Both the position numbers and the translations under genes were made by a program. From the NCBI GenBank assembly GCA_028023455.1, contig JAQFVV010012573.1, positions 2,228,815-2,292,814 of the forward strand: a stretch of 64,000 bases of DNA, read 5' to 3'. The notes under the pieces were generated by a model. That model was not told the origin of the DNA, did not search any database, and worked only from the letters and a program-made list of their open reading frames with translations. Shown here piece after piece: positions 61,990 through 64,000 of the stretch. Each line of letters begins with the position of its first letter. Position 1 is the stretch's first letter. Source of the stretch: Epiperipatus broadwayi (Eukaryota; Onychophora; Udeonychophora; Euonychophora; Peripatidae).

Positions 61990-62165
61990 TCTAAAACTTT
62001 TACAAACTCTCTCAATTGAAATAATTTGTTAAGATCATCCCAGTAATCAACAATAACTATCAAATCATTATCACATTTGACACAATAAACTCTACTTCCA
62101 ATGCTAACTCCATCATTACTGCCATTTAACAACTCATCAATATGTGTGCTAAAACAAAACAAAGA
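61985..62165 (-). pseudogene. Second LINE reverse transcriptase palm fragment
   Basis: A 58-codon run ending just before the 61989 frame reads FCFSTHIDELLNGSNDGVSI, then VKCDNDLIVIVDYWDDLNKL. It resembles RT motif B tail to motif C (usual form LFS.(F/Y)I(D/N)(E/D)L...GV.IG......YADDLV(I/L)...DDLxKL), with YADD altered to CDND. After a frameshift it continues with CKSFRMKINTHKTTTI, a good motif D (..K(W/F).MKIN..KT..). It is thus an RT B-C-D piece in its own right, followed directly by the second B-C-D-like piece. Confidence 0.5.
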
Positions 62166-62611
62166 TGAAAAATAAATAAATCTTTTTTTTAATCACTCTT
62201 GCAATAATATATTTTTTATTATTTACTTGATCAATCTTAGTGACCAGCAGTCTTCTTGAGAATTAAAATATTAAAGTGTACATGAATATATAAACATAGA
62301 TTAATCACTGATATTTACAAACTAATGCTTCATGCATACTCCCAGTTATTTTCAGTTGTTTGAAGTCATTTAGTATGGATTTAATACTTTTGACTGAATT
62401 TAGAAAAGAAAATACTGAAGATTATCAAATTACATTGATATTATATGTTATTTTATATTGGCAAAGCAAACAAAAATTTTGTTCAACCATATTTGAAAAT
62501 ATGTTTGTGTAAAATAAAACTTTTTTTCAAAAAACATTTGAAATGAAAATAAATAAATTGAATTTTATATATATATAAGTACGATCACTGTTTTCCTGAA
62601 GGTTTGTGATG
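62166..62611. other. A+T-rich DNA, no gene seen
   Basis: Nothing recognised; may hold the N-terminal RT part of the adjoining LINE pieces in unreadable form. Confidence 0.35.
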
Positions 62612-62623
62612 ATGGTGTTTTAG

Positions 62624-62903
62624 CTGTATTTATATATTGAATTATTTCCATCATCTAATACAAGAACTGAATGTCTTTAGAAAATTTGACTTTATTTAAA
62701 TATTCCAAATACAGTCAATTGTTAGTAATAGTATACAAGTTAGTGTATGCACAGCATTTTGAGAGGTATTATTCTCCCCTCTTCTTCAGATGTTGCTGGC
62801 CTGACTAGTGATGGTATCAGTATGGGGATTGAACCTGGACACTTAGATTATTGTCTATTGAATTTTAAGGTAATGCTCTAACCAATTGAGCCATCCTGCC
62901 AAA
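62624..62903 (-). repeat. Inverted terminal repeat, left arm, with tRNA-like head
   Basis: Reading on the minus strand from 62903, the arm starts GGCAGGATGGCTCAATTGG and includes GGTTCAATCCCC. It then runs through CAGCAACATCTGAAGAAGAG, CTCAAAATGCTGTGCATACA and an AATAAA polyadenylation-type signal, to about 62624. Its mate is 63455-63732 on the plus strand. The two are similar at most positions with moderate divergence. Confidence 0.88.
62832..62903 (-). promoter_or_regulatory. tRNA-like RNA polymerase III internal promoter (A and B boxes)
   Basis: TGGCTCAATTGG matches the A-box consensus TRGCNNAGYNGG at nearly all positions. GGTTCAATCCC matches the B-box consensus GGTTCRANTCC closely. The spacing of about 50 bases is that of a tRNA gene. 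The acceptor stem does not close, so this is a promoter-bearing tRNA-like head and not a functional tRNA gene. Confidence 0.75.
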
Positions 62904-62929
62904 TCAAAAGAAAAAACATTATTGGTACT

Positions 62930-63435
62930 GTGGTGTACCTATACATATCAAAAATAGCAGATGTATTAAGGAAAATCTGCAATCAGTATAGCATCAGAAC
63001 AGCTTTTCAGAGTCATACAACACTATGAGGAATTCTGACATCTACAAAGACTTAACTTGAAATGCTGACAAGAAAAAATTGCACCTATGAAATACCATGT
63101 AAATGTGGAAGAAAGTATATTGATGAGACCAGTTGATTCATTGAAAAGTACTTGCAAGAATACAAACTGATATTTAGAAAAAAGAAAACAAATATATCTA
63201 TGATAGCAGGTCTTGAATGTACCAATGAACATATGTTCAATTGGGGAAATACAAAACTATTGGATAGAGAAGAAAAGGTACAAAGAAGAAAATTTAAAGA
63301 AGCTGCTCACATGATAATGGCAAACAATCCCAGAAGTCAACCTAGTGTGACTATACATAATATATGGAAACCACTAATCAACTTTTCTTTTAGAAAAAGC
63401 GTTAAAATCAGGATGAACCTCATAGGTATATAAAA
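62930..63435 (+). pseudogene. Penelope-like element, GIY-YIG endonuclease end (Neptune/Poseidon-like)
   Basis: The plus strand reads VYLYISKIADVLRKICNQYS, then IRTAFQSHTTL and a stretch with two stops, then NCTYEIPCKCGRKYIDETS. After another stop come a YLQEYKLIF segment, an NEHMFNWGNTKLLDREE block, KVQRRKFKEAAHMI and PSVTIHNIWKPLI. This order is characteristic of Penelope-like elements: RT C-terminal linker, CxCG(K/R)xYxxET GIY-YIG core, the late REExxxRRKxKEAxHM glutamate/arginine block and a conserved IWxPLI tail. The last 93 codons (63152-63433) are open. In-frame stops near 62990, 63050 and 63133, and loss of everything upstream, make it a non-functional fragment. It is unrelated in detail to the Penelope-like piece at 780-1460. 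Confidence 0.85.
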
Positions 63436-63454
63436 TTTCTACTGCATGTTGCCT

Positions 63455-63732
63455 TTGGCAGGATGGTTCAATTGCTTAGAGCATTACCTTAAAATTCAAT
63501 GCTCAAGAATCTAAAGATCCAGGTTAGATTCCCATGTTAGTATTGTCACTGATCAGACCAGCAACATCTGAAGAAGAGGGGGAAATAATATCTCTCAAAA
63601 TGTTGTGCATATACTAACCTGTTTGCTATTATTAACAGTTTAATGTATTTGGAATATTCAAATAAAGTTAAATTTTTCTAAAGATTTTAATACTCATATT
63701 ATATGATGGAAATAGTCCAATATATAAATACA
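63455..63732 (+). repeat. Inverted terminal repeat, right arm, with tRNA-like head
   Basis: Mate of 62624-62903. It starts TTGGCAGGATGGTTCAATTG, carries a B-box-like AGGTTAGATTCCC, then CAGCAACATCTGAAGAAGAG, TCTCAAAATGTTGTGCATAT and CAAATAAAGTTAAA. The arm closes the 3' side of the Penelope-like fragment only about 20 bases after its last codon. Confidence 0.88.
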
Positions 63733-64000
63733 AATATAAGTATGGTCATGTTTACAGAAATTACAGTGCAATTATTTTATTTTCCATATAAATTTTCCTT
63801 AAATTCAGCTACTTATAATTAGATTTGAAATAACTTAAATTTAGTCAAAGCATATTAAGGTACTGTGAGATTAAAAATTGAAAAAAGCAATTATGTACAT
63901 ATAAAATAACAAAAATATAGTAATAGAAATTAAAAAATTACAAAATAAAGGAATCCAAATAACAATACATTTGTAGAAAATATAAGTTTTAAAAGCAAAA
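63733..64000. other. A+T-rich DNA, no gene seen
   Basis: Nothing recognised. Confidence 0.5.

Overview
This window looks like A+T-rich nuclear DNA (roughly three quarters A+T by eye, not computed) from an invertebrate animal with a large, repeat-laden genome. There are no bacterial operons, no Shine-Dalgarno-led genes and no rRNA. I see no convincing host protein-coding gene and no intact tRNA gene. What can be read is transposon-derived: Penelope-like (GIY-YIG) retroelements, LINEs of at least three kinds, a probable retropepsin/gag relic, a hAT-type transposase relic, tRNA-derived SINEs with clean target-site duplications, several fold-back/MITE-like families and long microsatellites. This mixture fits arthropods, molluscs, cnidarians or flatworms. 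I cannot choose among them.

Layout. 0.8-1.5 kb: 5'-truncated Penelope-like element, minus strand. 3.9-4.9 kb: a cluster of an interspersed repeat (called F1 here) ending in an inverted pair. 10.4-14.8 kb, minus strand: decayed RTE/CFDP2-like LINE, with endonuclease at 13.6-14.8 kb and an RT palm remnant at 10.5-11.1 kb. 16.3 kb: a small candidate exon. 18.6-21.2 kb, minus strand: decayed gag/protease-like element split by an F1 copy. 23.3-23.8 kb: F1 fragment, a 118-bp-arm hairpin and AT microsatellites. 24.6-26.8 kb: a LINE on the plus strand with L1/Tx1-like reverse transcriptase. 28.8-31.7 kb: decayed hAT/ZBED-like transposase with a family F2 insertion. 33.8-36.2 kb: two large fold-back structures. 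39.1-40.2 kb: SINE and a compound TTA/AGT satellite. 41.0-43.1 kb: F2 and F1 inverted pairs, the latter split by a 494-bp miniature element with 95-bp direct terminal repeats. 44.2 kb: SINE. 45.4-49.9 kb, minus strand: a second, longer copy of the 24.6-kb LINE family, bounded by a perfect 12-bp target-site duplication. 52-56 kb: microsatellites and another hairpin. 57.8 kb: old SINE. 60.3-60.6 kb: three-phase tetranucleotide satellite. 61.6-62.2 kb: two LINE RT palm fragments. 62.6-63.7 kb: a Penelope-like endonuclease fragment between inverted arms that each carry a tRNA-like RNA polymerase III promoter.

The elements form a stratigraphy rather than a working gene set. LINEs such as those at 24.6 and 45.4 kb could have supplied machinery for the tRNA-derived SINEs. 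F1 and F2 copies and the miniature direct-repeat element are inserted into older relics, which gives relative ages. The most unusual structures are the inverted tRNA-promoter-bearing termini around the Penelope-like fragment, the miniature element with TG...CA direct repeats, and the F1/F2 inverted-pair architecture. All protein assignments come from reading translations by eye; no database search was run.
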